From: Drosophila miranda
Lineage: Eukaryota > Arthropoda > Insecta > Diptera > Drosophilidae
Assembly (NCBI RefSeq): GCF_003369915.1
Contig: NC_046675.1
Span: forward strand, 868,001 to 932,000
DNA: 64,000 bases
Direction: 5' to 3'
How positions within the stretch are numbered: position 1 is the stretch's first letter; every line of letters starts with the position of its first letter. Shown here in pieces: positions 1 through 13,200 of the stretch. The translations under genes and the position numbers were made by a program. A model generated the notes under the pieces. It was not told the DNA's origin, searched no databases, and saw nothing but the letters and a program-made list of their open reading frames with translations.

Positions 1-34
1 AAGGGTACATCGAAGGAGTCACTAGAAAACTCAC

Positions 35-1169
35 CAAAGGCCTGGACCACTGCCATCGTCTCGAGCAGGGCAATCAGCGGGACGACAATGAGGCCCGAGC
101 CCAGAGTGCTGACCATATCCCAGAAGCTCTGGCCATCCACCAGCACCTCGCCGGTGGTCTCGTTCACAACAGCGTCGATGTGGAACGGCGGCGGCTGGAA
201 GGAGGGCATGCCCTTGGGCACAAATCCCACCGTGCGGACGAGATCCTCCTGGCCGCTAACCGAGAGCCAGTACCCTAGACCTGCAGTGCCGCAGACGAGA
301 AGAGCGTTCCGGGCCGTGCCCACCGTCCAGAAGATCCCCGTGAGGAGCGACTGGCCGGAGGACTTTCCCTCCTTGGGGCCGACGCTGCAGCTGGCGAGGG
401 CGCGCAGGCTGAGGAGCAGTGTGATGCAAATGAGGCCGAGGATAAAGTCCGGCCAGCTGATGTTGTGGATGTCGTTCACGATGCTGATCCACACCTGCAG
501 GAAGGTGTTGCCGCTGGTCTGTATCCCGAGAAAGTCCTTCATCTGGGAGCTGAAGATGATCAGGGAGACGGCGCTGGTGAAGCCCGCCCCCACTGGTCCC
601 GAGACGAAGTCGATGAGGAAGCCCAGCCGGAACGCGCCCATCAGGATCTCGATGATGCCGGTGAGGAAGGTGAGCAGCGTGGCGATCTGCCAGCTCCCGC
701 CCGCGATTTGGAAGGAGAGCAGCGCCGAGATGGCCGTGGGACCGATGGGCACGTCCTTGCTCGATCCGATGAAGATGTAGATGAAGCACCCCAGGAAGCA
801 GGCGTACAGACCGTACTGCAGGTCCAGCCCCGCTATGCCCGCGTAGGCCAGGGCCTGGGGAATCACCGTCAGCGCCACCGAGATGCCCGCCACAAGGTCG
901 CCGAAGATGTAGTCCTTCTTGTACTGCGGCAGCCACGTCAGGATGGGGAAGCGCTTGTACAGCGTCTTCTTGCGGAAGATGTTGTGCCACAGGCTCCGGC
1001 AGCAGCCCCTCGAGGCCTCCAGGCAGCTCTCCGACTCCCCGGACTGCTCCTCCTGTACGATGCAGTCGCGCGACGTGTGATAGAGGGTGTTCGTGGGGAT
1101 GTCCAGGGACACCTCAGAGTCCTCGTTGAAGGCCCCATTGGTGTGGCCGTTGTCCTCGCTGCGCGTCAT
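35..1169 (-). CDS. SLC26-type sulfate/anion transporter, first coding exon (partial)
   Basis: Membrane anion exchanger of the SLC26/SulP family, moving sulfate and other anions across the plasma membrane. The minus-strand frame opens at the ATG at 1169-1167 and runs 378 codons to a donor (G|GTGAGT) at 35/34; later exons, including the C-terminal STAS domain, lie outside the window. Residues 1-75 are a hydrophilic cytoplasmic N-terminus. From about residue 86 the SulP core begins: GDLVAGISVALTVIPQALAY (90-109), then the family signature region GLYACFLGCFIYIFIGSS (120-137) followed by KDVPIGPTA. Several hydrophobic helices follow, and an extracellular-type loop near residues 340-355 contains an NET glycosylation sequon. 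D. melanogaster has SLC26 genes (CG9702, CG9717) that I recall near the PH4-alpha cluster, so this is probably one of their orthologues. The family call is secure; the exact orthologue is not. Confidence 0.92.
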
Positions 1170-4100
1170 TCTGGATGGATGTTGTACTAGTATTTTGGTG
1201 TGTCTTCTTGTCTGTTCCTTTTCTCTGTCTTCTTGTAGCTTCTATGGCCACATGGCACTCTCACGGGAACACTTCACTGTTGGAGCAACACTGATTGATC
1301 TTCGATCTCTGGAGCTTTGAGGCTGGGAGGCTGGAGTAGAACCGAAATGTACCGAAGCGAAGCGAACTATTCGCGTGCCCGTCCACTGGGGGAATGAATC
1401 GAAAACTGTCGCAGAGATCGGGCAAGAGCCAGCTTCAACGGCAGAAACGGCAGCAGACTAACAGTCCGCCGACTGCTGGGAACTGATTATAAAGAGTCGC
1501 TGGCAGCGGCAGCGCTTTCGAGACTATCCGCCGGCTTTCGTTATCGCCGCTGCACCCCCCTCCCTCTGTCACCATCCTCCAGCGTTAACCACACGCCCCA
1601 AACCGGCTCTCGACGAGCGCCCGCCTGTCGGCCGAGCGTGGGAGGGGGGGGCTTTTCACCGTGTAATTGCCCGAAGAAATGTAAATGACGCAGACCACAA
1701 TAACCCCCATATGTGGACGGAATCAGGGGCTGCCCGGACACGGCTGTAAGTCGAGACTTTTGTGGGAAAAAGGCGCAGATTTCCCAGAGGGAAACTCCAA
1801 CTGTAATGGAATCGTGTTCCCATATTCAACTTCCAAGCCGAGCTGTCCCATACCCACCAGAAAGTTCTTCTGAACCCGTGGAACCCCACTAGTTTGGTGT
1901 GTGTCACCTATGTTAATCCTCCATTAACCTTATAAATATAGTGCATAAGGTATACATACACGAGTCGACAAACGCAGGGGAGCTGTAAGGAAGTCTCTGA
2001 CTCTGATATACACGGCATTCCCTGTGCGGTTCTAGTATTTTTCTAAGAGATGTTGCTGGTTTACCCATTTCTACAGGGTATCCCCTAGCCACCTTCCCAG
2101 GTTCCCCTTGCTGCCTGCTTGGAAAATCAACAACTTTTGCTGTGATTTTCTGCACGTGCTGGCCCCGAACATGGGAACCTGAGCAGCCGTCGCATTCCAT
2201 TCCATGCTAATCGATAGGATTTTCACGCCCCACGATGGAGATTGGAGGCACAAACCCAGCAGATTCCCAGGCTTCCCCATCCAAGCCGATTTCCACATCA
2301 TTGCTTTAATGCAAATGCAAATGCAAATACGATCCGAATTGTTTGCTTTGATGCAATTGCATTCGATTGCATCACTTGTTCTAAGGGAAGGTGGGAGTCT
2401 GCCATAGAAGGGCGCGAACTTGGGTGATTACGGAGTGAATCTATGCAATATGGTTTGTTCAAAGCTTCTCTGTTGACCGAATTGTGTATCCTCTTGAAAG
2501 TACCCCATGAAAGGGGGCCATAGCGCCACAGGCGCAGGCTATCTTTACTGCCTGTGGGCTATCGGCTATCGGCTACCGTCTATCGCTTTCGTCGCTGCTT
2601 GTCGGCACGGGAAATCAATCAGCCGTAAGAGCATATAAATCAGTTTGAAGTGTGCGCGCTCCATAAATCAATCGTACGAGTACGGCTGAGATAAAAGCCG
2701 GAATTTAGCTGACGGCGGGCTCCCTCTACTAGTTCTCCCACTATTTCGGCATCGCCTCAAACCGGTCGAGCTGCCACAGTACATATTATTAGTCCGTCAG
2801 TCTGCCCATCCATCTATCGGCTGTAAGTGGAATAACTCAATTGCCAATTAAATGAGATTCGCGGTTCGGTAGAGCGATCCATAGATCTTGCTACGACTTT
2901 AATGGGAATTGCCGGACTGCAGTTCTGGTCGTGTCTTTTTTTTGCGGTTCTTTTGCGCATTTGCATACCAAGAATTTTCTGCAGAATTCAGAACATAAAG
3001 TAACAAAAAGTGGAATCCCTTCCTGGGGGGTTTTTTCCACTCAGACTCTGCCCCGGAGACCTTGTCTCCAAATGGTGCCCCTCTTTGTTATTAATCGCAT
3101 ATTAAATCATCTTCGATACGGAACAAAGTCTCCCACCAAATGGGGAACACGCGTCCAGCGGCTGATCTATTGCGCAGAGCTGAAAGCGATCAAACTAATG
3201 GAAAACAGACACCTTTTTCTCAGAGTAAGCGTAAGCCGACGATTGCCTGCCCTTCTCTGGCGGTCTTCTATGGAATGTGGGTGAGAGTACCCCCCGCCCT
3301 GGGATCCATTCGCATTGATCTCTGATCGATCTGTTCTCTGCGATACTTTCACGCCATTCCCCGCGAATATTTATAAGTTCAGTCGCCCGTTCAGTGTGGA
3401 TTTTGTGGCTTAATCAGATATGTAACACTCGGAGGGGCAATTCGCGTTACTCATACGCAGTGGGACAGCGAAAACCCCCCCGTAGAGGAACGGGGAACAT
3501 TATAGAACAATTAAATGTGCATAACTAACCCGAGAGTCAGACAATTATAATTTTTGAGCACATTTAATTCGCTTTTAATTTCGCTGGCGTGCGGATAATT
3601 GTTTTGACTGATTCTCTGTTTGTCTCTGCTGTTTCTCTTCACCCTTCTATCTCGTTTTTTGGTTAGACGGCAATTAACCGTGGCCAACAGATGCTGGGAG
3701 GCTGTCTGGGAGGCTTATTCGTCTTGTTGGCCAGCATAAATCTTGAGTGTGCGTAGGCGGCCTACCTTTGGAGAGATTTGTGATCTCTCTAGGCCCTTGA
3801 GCGGGTCCAGATTTCGGCAGCTATAGTCGGGGGAGGGGGCACCATGGAATCCCAAGGTGTTTGCCTGTTTGATAAGCGCAATCACGTGGAGTATGGAGTG
3901 GGAAGTGGGGAGTGGAGTGGAATGGCCTCCCCCAACGGCGGAAAGGCTTGTCGATCTGTATGCACTGCTTGCTCCAGATATGTACTTGCTTATGGAAAGC
4001 ACGTTCCAGAGAATGTGATTATAACTGCAACTGCATCTGAGTCTATAGGCAGATCTCGAAAGGCAAACAGCGGCGAACCCCGAACAATGAATGGCAAACA

Positions 4101-6864
4101 AACAAACAAACTGTTAATTGAGCATTCGGTCAATTGTATGAGGCTTAAGCATTACGCAAGCTTATCACCTCCACCCCCTCTTGGCAATCTTGGCAGTCTT
4201 GGCACTCGTGTGCAGCGGCCTGCATTGAGGCGTGTAAAGTACCCGAACGCCGAAGTAAGGCTTCACGTGACTCAAACCCGTCGGTCGGGTATCCAAGTCG
4301 GGTGTTCATGCTCGAATATCATGTCGATATTTATCTGCGAGACGACACTCGGCGACGTCTGAGGTCAGAGTCGAGGAAGTCCCCCTGTAATGGATGTCAG
4401 GGACCCAGGCTCAATGGCAGCCAAAGCCAAATGCCAGGGGCATGTCCAGCAAAACAGACCCGCAGATCATCCAAAAACCTCCCCTCCAGCCACACGAGAA
4501 AAACAAGTAAGCGAATATCCGCTTGGACCTGGCCAAAGCGATTCTCTCTCACGTGATCGTATCCGATCCAAAGGGACCCGGGTCGGCGGAGACGCTTGTT
4601 GCTTTTATGGCGGCAATAACCGCAGAAATGGCAGCGAAACTGAATTAATTTTGGTCACATGACCGGGCCAGAAGAAAACAAAACGAAATGTAGATATAAC
4701 CAGCTGAAAAAAAGAAGAAAAAGCACTTCAGCATCTGTCGTTTGTATATTTTTACGCACACCATCATCAGAGGGGTACTCAAGAGCTGAAAGGAAAGTTT
4801 TTGCATTGGAGTTTCAGCGAAGAGAAGACCGGGAAGTATGGGGTTTCACAGAAGACATCTAACGCTCGAGAGGGTAAAGCACCTTCTATTAAAGTAATAG
4901 TCCCCCTCCATGCTTGGGTACCCCTGCTGCTGCTGGCGATGATGATTTAAATGTAAAGCATATTCCGAGTCCGAGTCCGAGTCATCGGAATGGTAATTTC
5001 GAGCGATCTGGTCGTGTGACTAGTTTTGTTTTGCTGTCGTCATCTCGAATAGATTCATTCGTACTGCCAGACAAAATGCAAATCATCGAAGCGCAGAGGC
5101 CAGAAATCGTTCTCCCGCCCACAAAGGGCAATGCTATGGGAACTACTGGCATATGCCGATGATGGTCCATTAAAATGTGGCGGCTAATTTCGCAGTCAGG
5201 TGCTAAATCCAATCCAATCAAGTGGCGTGCTAATGGGTCGCCAACGAGCTGTGCAAATTAACAAATCAATTTTCGCGAGTGATAAACAAAAATCAAACAA
5301 AATCACACGACGGAAACAACAGAGAGTTCCCGGTTATCAGGCATGCCAAATGCCAAACATTTCAGCGGGCGAGACAATTGAAATTGTAATTGGATCTGAA
5401 AATGCTGGTGTCGCGGGGTGGGAATGATAGAACACGGACCCATTACAATTGATGGCCCGCTAATGGCAAGGGAGCCGCTACTACTGCGATGATCTGGACC
5501 CATTCCCATGCCCCGAGAGACCCGTGCCTCCAGACGGAAGTCAGTTCAATGCACGCCATGCCATGCCACGCCAGGCACACGCGACTCGGCCTGTGGGTGG
5601 GGAGGGGGCCTGGGACTATTCCAGGGGTTACCCGAGCATGTGCATTGTTTCGATTCCCATTTAAATCCAACAATTAGTCTTCTAAGATTAGTGGCAAATT
5701 TCCTGGAGATTATCTAGCGCGTTTTTACAATGTTTTTGTTTGCTTTTCCCCGCAAGTCGCTAGATAATGGAGCAGCAGATGTCACATTGATGGAGCCGAG
5801 CCGCGAGAAGGTATCTCTGCTGTGTGCTGTTCCGTTTCTGTTTGGATTTGGGCGTGCAAACAGCGCAAGGTTTATCGCTCTTGGCCTCTAGGCAGCGGCA
5901 GCGGCAGAGGTAGAGCTAGAGGCCAGCGCCCGGCAAATATGCGGCATTGTCTGAGATCAAATATAGATAAAAGACCCCAAGTACCGATCGTCATCGGAGC
6001 TGCATTCCTCTGGAGCTGTGGCATTTAGCAATGCAAATTTCTCGCATACCAGACTAATCTGTGTGGCTCTTCTGATCCATGATTTATGTGCCCTGAGGAT
6101 GCAGGTGGTCTCTGATTTATGTCCCAGAGACGGAGACCAGACTGTAGCTGTTGCACAAGCGTTAGTCACGCGGAACAGCCCGGAGATGCAGTCGGACATT
6201 CTTCACTCTCCGTTGTAATCTTATCGGATGTCTACATTTCCGTGCACAGACGACATCTGTCATATACCTAGGGTTTTTTGTGTGCGCCAACACACGACTC
6301 AAAATTATGATCATTTATGGAACGGAATGGCCGTTCAATTAAGTGGATGCCAATTGAATGCCATAAATTCTAGCCATAAAGATACACATTTATGGATCGC
6401 TGCAGTGGGACGCGGCGGCTAATCTGCACTGGGAGTCCGAGTCGGATTTGAGTACAATCAGATTTTATTTCGACAAACTACTGTGGGCTAGAGCTTAAGA
6501 CTACAAGAGAGAGCTGGTGAGGGTACCCTGGGGAAGCACGAAACGAGTGGAGTGAAAGTCTTGCTTTGTAGTGTAGTGTAGTGGAGTGGGTGTTGTTGGG
6601 CGTAAGGCAATGCCTGAAAGTATGCCTTGCTAGTTGGTGTACAAGTGTTATTGGACTGGATTATTTGTTTATTTGAGCAAACGAGCGAGCGCTGGGCGCC
6701 TTCCAATGGTTTCTAAAGCGAAAAAACAAGCAATATAAAGAAGAACAGAGCACCCCGAAGGATCCGGGGATGAAACTTTTTTGGGACCTCAACGGAATGA
6801 ACTAAAAAGTGTGGGTGAGTATATGGGATACATGGGATGAGTGTGTAGTGTGCGCAGGGGATCC
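1170..6864. other. Intergenic region, no convincing gene
   Basis: This 5.7 kb stretch lies between the start of the SLC26 gene and the 3' end of the PRPSAP gene. The part next to 1170 should contain the 5' UTR and promoter of the SLC26 gene. The open frames are short, overlap on both strands and show no family motif. Octamer-like ATGCAAAT repeats occur at 2309-2328, followed by a perfect palindrome at 2351-2362. The rest shows nothing I can assign. Confidence 0.6.
2309..2362. promoter_or_regulatory. Overlapping ATGCAAAT octamers plus ATGCAATTGCAT palindrome
   Basis: Three overlapping copies of ATGCAAAT (the POU-domain octamer) occupy 2309-2328, and a 12-base perfect palindrome, ATGCAATTGCAT, lies at 2351-2362. 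The motif match is direct. A regulatory role for the SLC26 or PRPSAP gene is only inferred. Confidence 0.3.
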
Positions 6865-9464
6865 TTAGTCCTCCAGGGTAACGTTGCGGAAGAGATACGA
6901 CATGGACTCCTTGTTGTGGATGCGGCGTATGGCCTCGGCGATCAGTATGGAGATGTCGATCGTCTTGATCTTGTGGCACTGCAGTTTCTGTATCTCGTGT
7001 GGAATGGTATTGGTGACAACGATCTACGGCAAACGGATTGAACGAAGAGTTATCCTTAGAGCAGAATGGACAAACGGGGCTCGAACGTACCTCATCAATG
7101 CAGGACTCATCTAGCAGACGGGGCGCATCTGAGCTGAGCAGACCGTGCGTGGCCAGCACGTAGATCTTGCAGGCTCCGTTCTCCTTCAGCATCTCGGCGG
7201 CGGCCACAAATGACTGGACATCATCAATCAGATCATCCTGGGCGGAAACCGACAGAGATTAGGGGCGGGGTCGAGGGCGAGCGCTATAGGCATTCTCTGG
7301 GAGGATTAATACTCACAACCATGATGGCTATGCGTCCATTTACATCGCCCACGATCGTGAGCGGCGGCTTGACCTTCACCGGATGCTCCGGCACGCCCAC
7401 CGACACCGAGGTGGTGCGCTGTCGGCTGCTGCTGCTGATGGGTGCGTGTTGTGGAGTAGAGTTTCTTTACGGATTAGAGTGGTTGGTCGAGGGTCCGAGG
7501 ATCGATTGTGGTGCAGTGTGTGGTGTCGTGTGTTGGTAACCAAAAAAGAAACACAATCGTGTTGGCGGGTGTTGGGGAGTGGGGAGAAAGGGTGGGGGGT
7601 TGAGTGGCAATCGATTAGAAATCATAAATTAATTAGAATGAATAATCAAATGAATAAAAGAATACGAACCTAGGCGCCGCTGGAAAGCACATTTCAACTG
7701 AATTTCCTAATAAATTGCTATACGCACTGCTTGAACACAAATAAAGAGAAATTTCGTTTGTTTTTCGTCTTTTCGAATGTTGGATTTTGAATTTCGGATT
7801 CATCTGCTGCCAGCTGCCTCGCGTATCGAGCTTTTGGCAGTGGGTGGAAACAGAAGCGAAAGCAGAGCAAAGCGGCTACAAATGGGAGGAGTCTACGGAT
7901 AAAGTGCCTCCTGTCTACGGCTGTGAGGTACGGTCTACAGGACAGAAGCCAACGACAGACAGAACAGATCTAAATGGTCTACCGAATGGCATATGTATGT
8001 CCATGGAAGGGTGCGTTTCAGAAGGTACCAATATTTGCAGATAAAGCATGAGCTTCATCTACAAGCAATGGATTGGATGTTGAATAAAGCATTCGATTGC
8101 TCATCCGATATGCGAATTCTCACTGCAAGAGTAGAGTTTTCCTTTCATTTGTCTTTGTTGACAATTCCGAAACGCACACACTTCCCATTTATGATATTTT
8201 TGAGATAAACAGGAGTTGTATAATGATTTGATAGCTTTGCGGGTGATAAATGACGAACATTCTAGTGCTTTTCCAAATAAAACAATACAGATTCTAGTGC
8301 AGAGTGCTAATCGAGTGATTCAAAGTGCTTCCAGCTTCGGTCTTAGAACAAAGCTTAGGGGAAAAGATCAACAGAACACAACCAGAACAGAACTCATGGA
8401 AGAACAGATAATTGCTAGGGCCGGGATAGCAGCGAGGCCTACAATGGAGATCTGCGGACTGGGGACTTACCTGGTCGGCGGAGGCGAGTAGCGGCCATCG
8501 ACCTCGTCGCTTTCTGCCTCCTTTTGCTCGCCATGGATGACGGCCAGGCCCAAACGCAGCCGCTCCGCATAGGAGTTGGCCTTCTTGGCCACGCCTGGAT
8601 TGCGGGCCACAATCACGGAATTGCGATATTCGGGTATCTGCCAAGGGATGCATTTAGTTTAGTTCTCTGTGCATTTTCCGGACTATGCTATGGCTGGCAC
8701 TCACGCTCTCCTGGATGTACTGCAGAAGGAAGGGCGAGGCCCGCAGGTTGTCCACGGGTATATCGAAGAAGCCCTGGATCTCCTTCTGGTGCAGGTCCAT
8801 CGTGATGATGTGCGTGAGGCCCGAGGTGCACATCATCTTGGCCAGCAGCTTCGAGACGATGCAGCCACGCTTGCGCATCTTGCACTGCTTCGAGTACGGC
8901 AAGTACGGGATCACGCCCACAATGGAGCGGGCCGACGAGGTCTTGCACGCATAGGCCATGATTAGCAGCTCCATAATGTTGTTGTTCGCGTCCCTGGGGG
9001 AAAGAGGAGAAGATTGTTAGATGGGCGACTCGCTATTCTACAGATACTGTGTCTACTTGGTGCCCGTCTGGATGATGTAGATGTCCTTGCCCCGCACCGA
9101 GTCACTGATCTCGACAATCGTCTCTCGATTGGACTTGTGGAAGACGGAACAGCCGCCGTTCTTCAGGCCCATGCGATCGGCGACCATGTTGGCGAGATCC
9201 GGGTGCGAGTTGCCATTGATGATGACAATGTCCGACGTGGAGGTGTTGTCCATGTCGCTCCTGCAACGCTTCGGTGGGCGCACGCTGCCTAGTCTGTAAC
9301 GTAATCAGAGCACACGATAAGTAGGGGACACATAGAACAGGGCAAGGGGGGAAAACGAAATGGAAACGCAACAGAAACAGTAACAGAAAACATAAAAACA
9401 GAAAGCGGTGAATGGGGAATGGGTGCGGTGCGGTGCGGGGGGATAGCTACCTGCGTTTGGACAT
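6865..9464 (-). CDS. Phosphoribosyl-pyrophosphate synthetase-associated protein (PRPSAP-like)
   Basis: Non-catalytic partner of PRPP synthetase, thought to regulate the cytosolic PRPP-making complex that feeds purine, pyrimidine and NAD synthesis. Coding exons on the minus strand: 9464-9451, 9293-9057, 8993-8705, 8637-8471, 7434-7317, 7237-7091 and 7023-6865; frames join exactly to give about 376 residues. The first exon encodes only MSKR plus two bases; an ATG at the MDNTSTSD stretch in exon 2 could be an alternative start. PRPSAP-type motifs are [46 protein letters not shown] and [16 protein letters not shown]. The insert after IHGE, ending DGRYSPPP, is typical of PRPSAP and absent from true synthetases. 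The C-terminus has [10 protein letters not shown] and [15 protein letters not shown] first considered PRPS itself, but these motifs favour PRPSAP (probably CG2246). Intron 4 is about 1 kb. It is divergent from the carboxypeptidase gene. Confidence 0.9.
7425..7436 (-). promoter_or_regulatory. Four tandem NAG 3' splice acceptors in PRPSAP intron 4
   Basis: Read on the minus strand, the end of intron 4 is CATCAGCAGCAGCAGCC, giving four possible acceptors three bases apart. All keep the frame after the upstream AG, so the product may carry one to four serines just before RQRTTSVS. The most upstream AG (exon from 7434) and the last one (exon from 7425) are the extremes. Confidence 0.55.
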
Positions 9465-10265
9465 GCTACTGGGGATTGGGTTTGGGTTCATTCACTCCCG
9501 TATTCCGTAATCCCATAACCATTAATATAACGCATACGCCACCGCGTTGCCGCAGTCGTTACCGTTCCCACGTTACCCTCGCGCGCACTTGGGGAGCCCT
9601 GCCGCACGTATATCGATTAGCCCCAGTGAACCAATTCCTCAACAGAACAGAGAACAAAGAACACAGAACCGAACCACGGATAGAACGCAATCGCAATTAG
9701 TGCTGCTGCTGCTGCTACTGATACTTTGTTGCCCAGTTCGGTGGCGACTCCCTGGCTAGCGCAACCGAAACAGAAACCGCAGCCGAACGCCAGTGCGCAT
9801 TCCCTCTTCCGGTATTCGGGTAATCCGGTATCGATCAAACAAGGGGCACCCCGTACACATGTGAGTGGCGTGGCAACGTCAACGTGTGCCGCCGTCAGAC
9901 CCACAGCGGAACCGCCACTCAGTCAGAACCGTCAGGCAGTCGGCAGTCGAGCGAGAGGAGGGAGCGGAGGAGCGTCTGCTACACGGGGATTAGCACCATC
10001 TCAGATAGAAATCTACGCGCACGCGACTTGCCGCGACATTCGAGTGGCATCGAAGAAAAGTGAAAGCCAAAGGAAAGCCAAGGAACCCCATCTTCAGGTA
10101 CAGGCCAGTGGTACAGTGGGGCGTGTCGGTGGCTAATTGAATTTCTATTTCTAAACTCACTCGCAGGTCACTCGAGGTGGAAGGGCGAACTGGAGACAGG
10201 AGCAGAAGCAGCAGCAACAGCAGGACCGCAGCAAGTGCATGGGTTGAGGAGAGAGAGGCGCAGGA
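9465..10265. promoter_or_regulatory. Divergent 5' region between PRPSAP-like and CCP6-like genes
   Basis: About 800 bases separate the start codons of two genes transcribed away from each other, so both promoters and 5' UTRs should lie here. A CAG/CTG-rich run is present near 9700-9720 and a GCAGCAGCAACAG-type run near 10205-10225. I see no convincing coding exon. Confidence 0.5.
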
Positions 10266-13200
10266 ATGGGCGATTCAGGTGAGTGAAATGGCCATAAATG
10301 TGGCAGAGATAAGCGAGTCTGATGCGAGGCATATTTGTGGGCAGAGCGAGATGTGAATACCCTTCAGGGAAGGTGCAATATTTTGAGATCGAATCAAAGG
10401 CAACCTTGAAGGTGCTTTGGGTCTTTCATTTGGGTCTAATTTTGGGGGAAGTGCTGAACACCTTTGAGGCGTTTTACATATTCCTCCATTAGGATGGAAG
10501 TATTGATAAAGCAATCACATGTCTGCGCCTGCGATAAGGACTTTCACAACGAGTATCCAGGGAACTACTTCTTCTCGGATAGCTTTGTTCCGATTTTCGT
10601 TTACTTTTTCTCCTATAATTCCGTATAGGCGTAACGAGATGTCCTGATTCAGAGCATCGTGTATAGGAAAATGAATAGTCCTATGGCTTCTAGGAATCCT
10701 AATAATGTAAGGGAATGCGGGAATAGGAATATAGATGCCATATTTCCCTCCTTAGGGTATCGATGAAGCCATTTTTAGAAACTTCAAGGCTCCTTTATAG
10801 GGGGGCGACGCAACTACGAGGCGACTATTCAATTTTAGACACATTTGACGTCTCGCTTAGACTTTTCTTGAGGCGTTGCAGTTGCGGCAGCGAGTGCCCT
10901 GGAAACTGGCGGCACGCATATGTGCCACATAACGGGGCAGCAGCAGGAGCAGGGGCTGTGGCCGGGAGGCACAAGTTTAAAGATAGCATCTGGGAGGGAT
11001 TAGAAAGGAGGTGGAGCAGGCGGCCCATCCGCAGGCGAAGAAAGTTATGACAGGTTGGGACTGCCTGCCAGAGGATTAGGTCCGACACTTCAGAGGCCCT
11101 TCGACTTAGAGGAAAGTAGAACGTTCCCAGAGGCAGACGCACAAAACAGAAGACGCGGAACAGTAAACGACATAATGCTGGGCATTGCCTGTGATCCGCT
11201 TGAGCACACGAGCATGTACGAGCGTGGCTCGGAGGGTATAAGAGCATATAAGACATTATAAGTCCACTTCCACTGATTGACCTTCCCCCAACTTCCATTT
11301 ACAGACAGCGAGGACAGCGATGGAGAGGGCGGCCTGGGCAATGTGTCTCGCGTGATTATCCGTCCACCGGGGCAGAGCGGCAAGGCGAAGCGGGGCCATC
11401 TGTGCTTCGATGCGGCCTTCGAGACGGGGAATCTGGGCAAGGCCGAGCTGGTGGGGGAGTTCGAGTACGATCTGTTCCTGCGGCCGGACACGTGCAATCC
11501 GCGCTTCCGCTTCTGGTTCAACTTCACGGTGGACAACGTCAAGCAGGACCAGCGGGTCCTCTTCAACATCGTGAACCTCAGCAAGAGCCGCAATCTGTTC
11601 GCCTCCGGCCTCACGCCACTCGTCAAGAGCTCCAGTCGGCCCAAGTGGCAGCGGATGTCCAAGCGGCAGGTGTTCTTCTACCGCTCAGCCATGCACCAGG
11701 GCCACTACGTCCTCAGCTTTGCCTTCATCTTCGAGAAGGAGGAGGACGTCTACCAGTTCGCTCTGGCCTGGCCCTACAGCTACTCCCGCCTCCAGTCCTA
11801 TTTGAATGTGATCGATGCACGGCAGGGCACAGACAAGCGCTTCACGCGATGCGTCCTCATCAAGTCTCTGGTGAGTGCAGTAGAGTCCTCTCTTGTTTCC
11901 TGTTTCTAGATTCCCGTCTCTAACCGTCTTTTTCCCGCAGCAAAACAGAAATGTGGATCTGCTGACCATCGATCAGGTGACGCATAAGCAGCGCTCCACC
12001 AATCGCTTGGATCGCAGCTTCATTCGTGTCATCGTGATCGTCTGTCGGACGCACTCCAGCGAGGCCCCCGCCTCCCACGTCTGCCAGGGCCTCATCGAGT
12101 TCCTCGTGGGCAACCATCCGATAGCGGCGGTCCTGCGCGAGAACTTTGTGTTCAAGATCGTGCCGATGGCCAATCCGGATGGCGTGTTCCTGGGCAACAA
12201 CCGCTGCAATCTGATGGGCCAGGACATGAACCGCAACTGGCATCTGGCCTCGGAGTTCACGCAGCCAGAGCTGCACGCCATCAGGGGGATGCTGAAGGAG
12301 CTGGATAATTCGGATGTGAGTGCGGGTTCGCAGTGGAAGTGGAATTGGATCTCAGATGGAGATGGACTCACCTGCTCCTCCCTTTGCAGACATATCAGAT
12401 TGATTTCGTGATCGATCTGCATGCCAACAGCAGCATGCACGGCTGCTTCGTGTACGGGAACACGTACGAGGATGTCTACCGCTACGAGCGGCACCTGGTC
12501 TTCCCGCGACTCTTCGCCAGCAATGCCCCCGACTATGTGGCCGAGCACACGATGTTCAATGCCGACGACCGGAAGGCGGGCAGCCTCAGGAGATTCAGCT
12601 GCGAGCGCCTCAGCGACACTGTAAACGCCTACACCCTGGAGGTGTCCATGGCGGGTCATTTTCTGCGCGACGGCAAGACGGTGGCTCTCTACAACGAGGA
12701 TGGATGTGAGTACAGCCACTCCGCCAGATGTTCTCTAGCTATATTCTTCCCTTGCCTCTTTCGTAGACTACCGCGTGGGTAGGAATCTCGCCCGCACCCT
12801 GCTCCAGTACTACCGCTTTATCAACATCCTGCCCGTGCCCCTCGTGCCGGAGGTGCGGGGCAAACGAAGGGGCCGCCAGCGCAACCAGCACTCCCGCTCA
12901 CGTTCCAAGACGCGCTACGAGGTCAAGCCCCGACCCAAGACCCCGCGCTGTCACGCCCCCATCTCGTACAACAACCTGAGCATCTGCTACGATTCCGGAG
13001 GAGGTGGAGGAGGATCCTCCGACGAAGGAGGCTTCTCCCCCGTCCGACCACTGGCGCCCGGAAGCAGCAGCTTCAGCGGCTGCCGCAACTACCGGAGGGC
13101 GGCTACTGCCACTTGCCCTGCGGCCCACGATCAGTATTCCTCTTTTTCCTTGGGTGCACTCAAAACAGGAAGTGATCATGGAGGAGCCGTTGGCCAGGGC

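Noticed and set aside
256-990. Long minus-strand frame of 244 codons
   Set aside because: It overlaps the SLC26 exon in a different frame of the same strand and has an Arg/His-rich composition typical of a shadow frame.
6865-9464. Calling this gene catalytic PRPP synthetase
   Set aside because: The [27 protein letters not shown] and DGRYSPPP segments match PRPSAP and not the catalytic enzyme.
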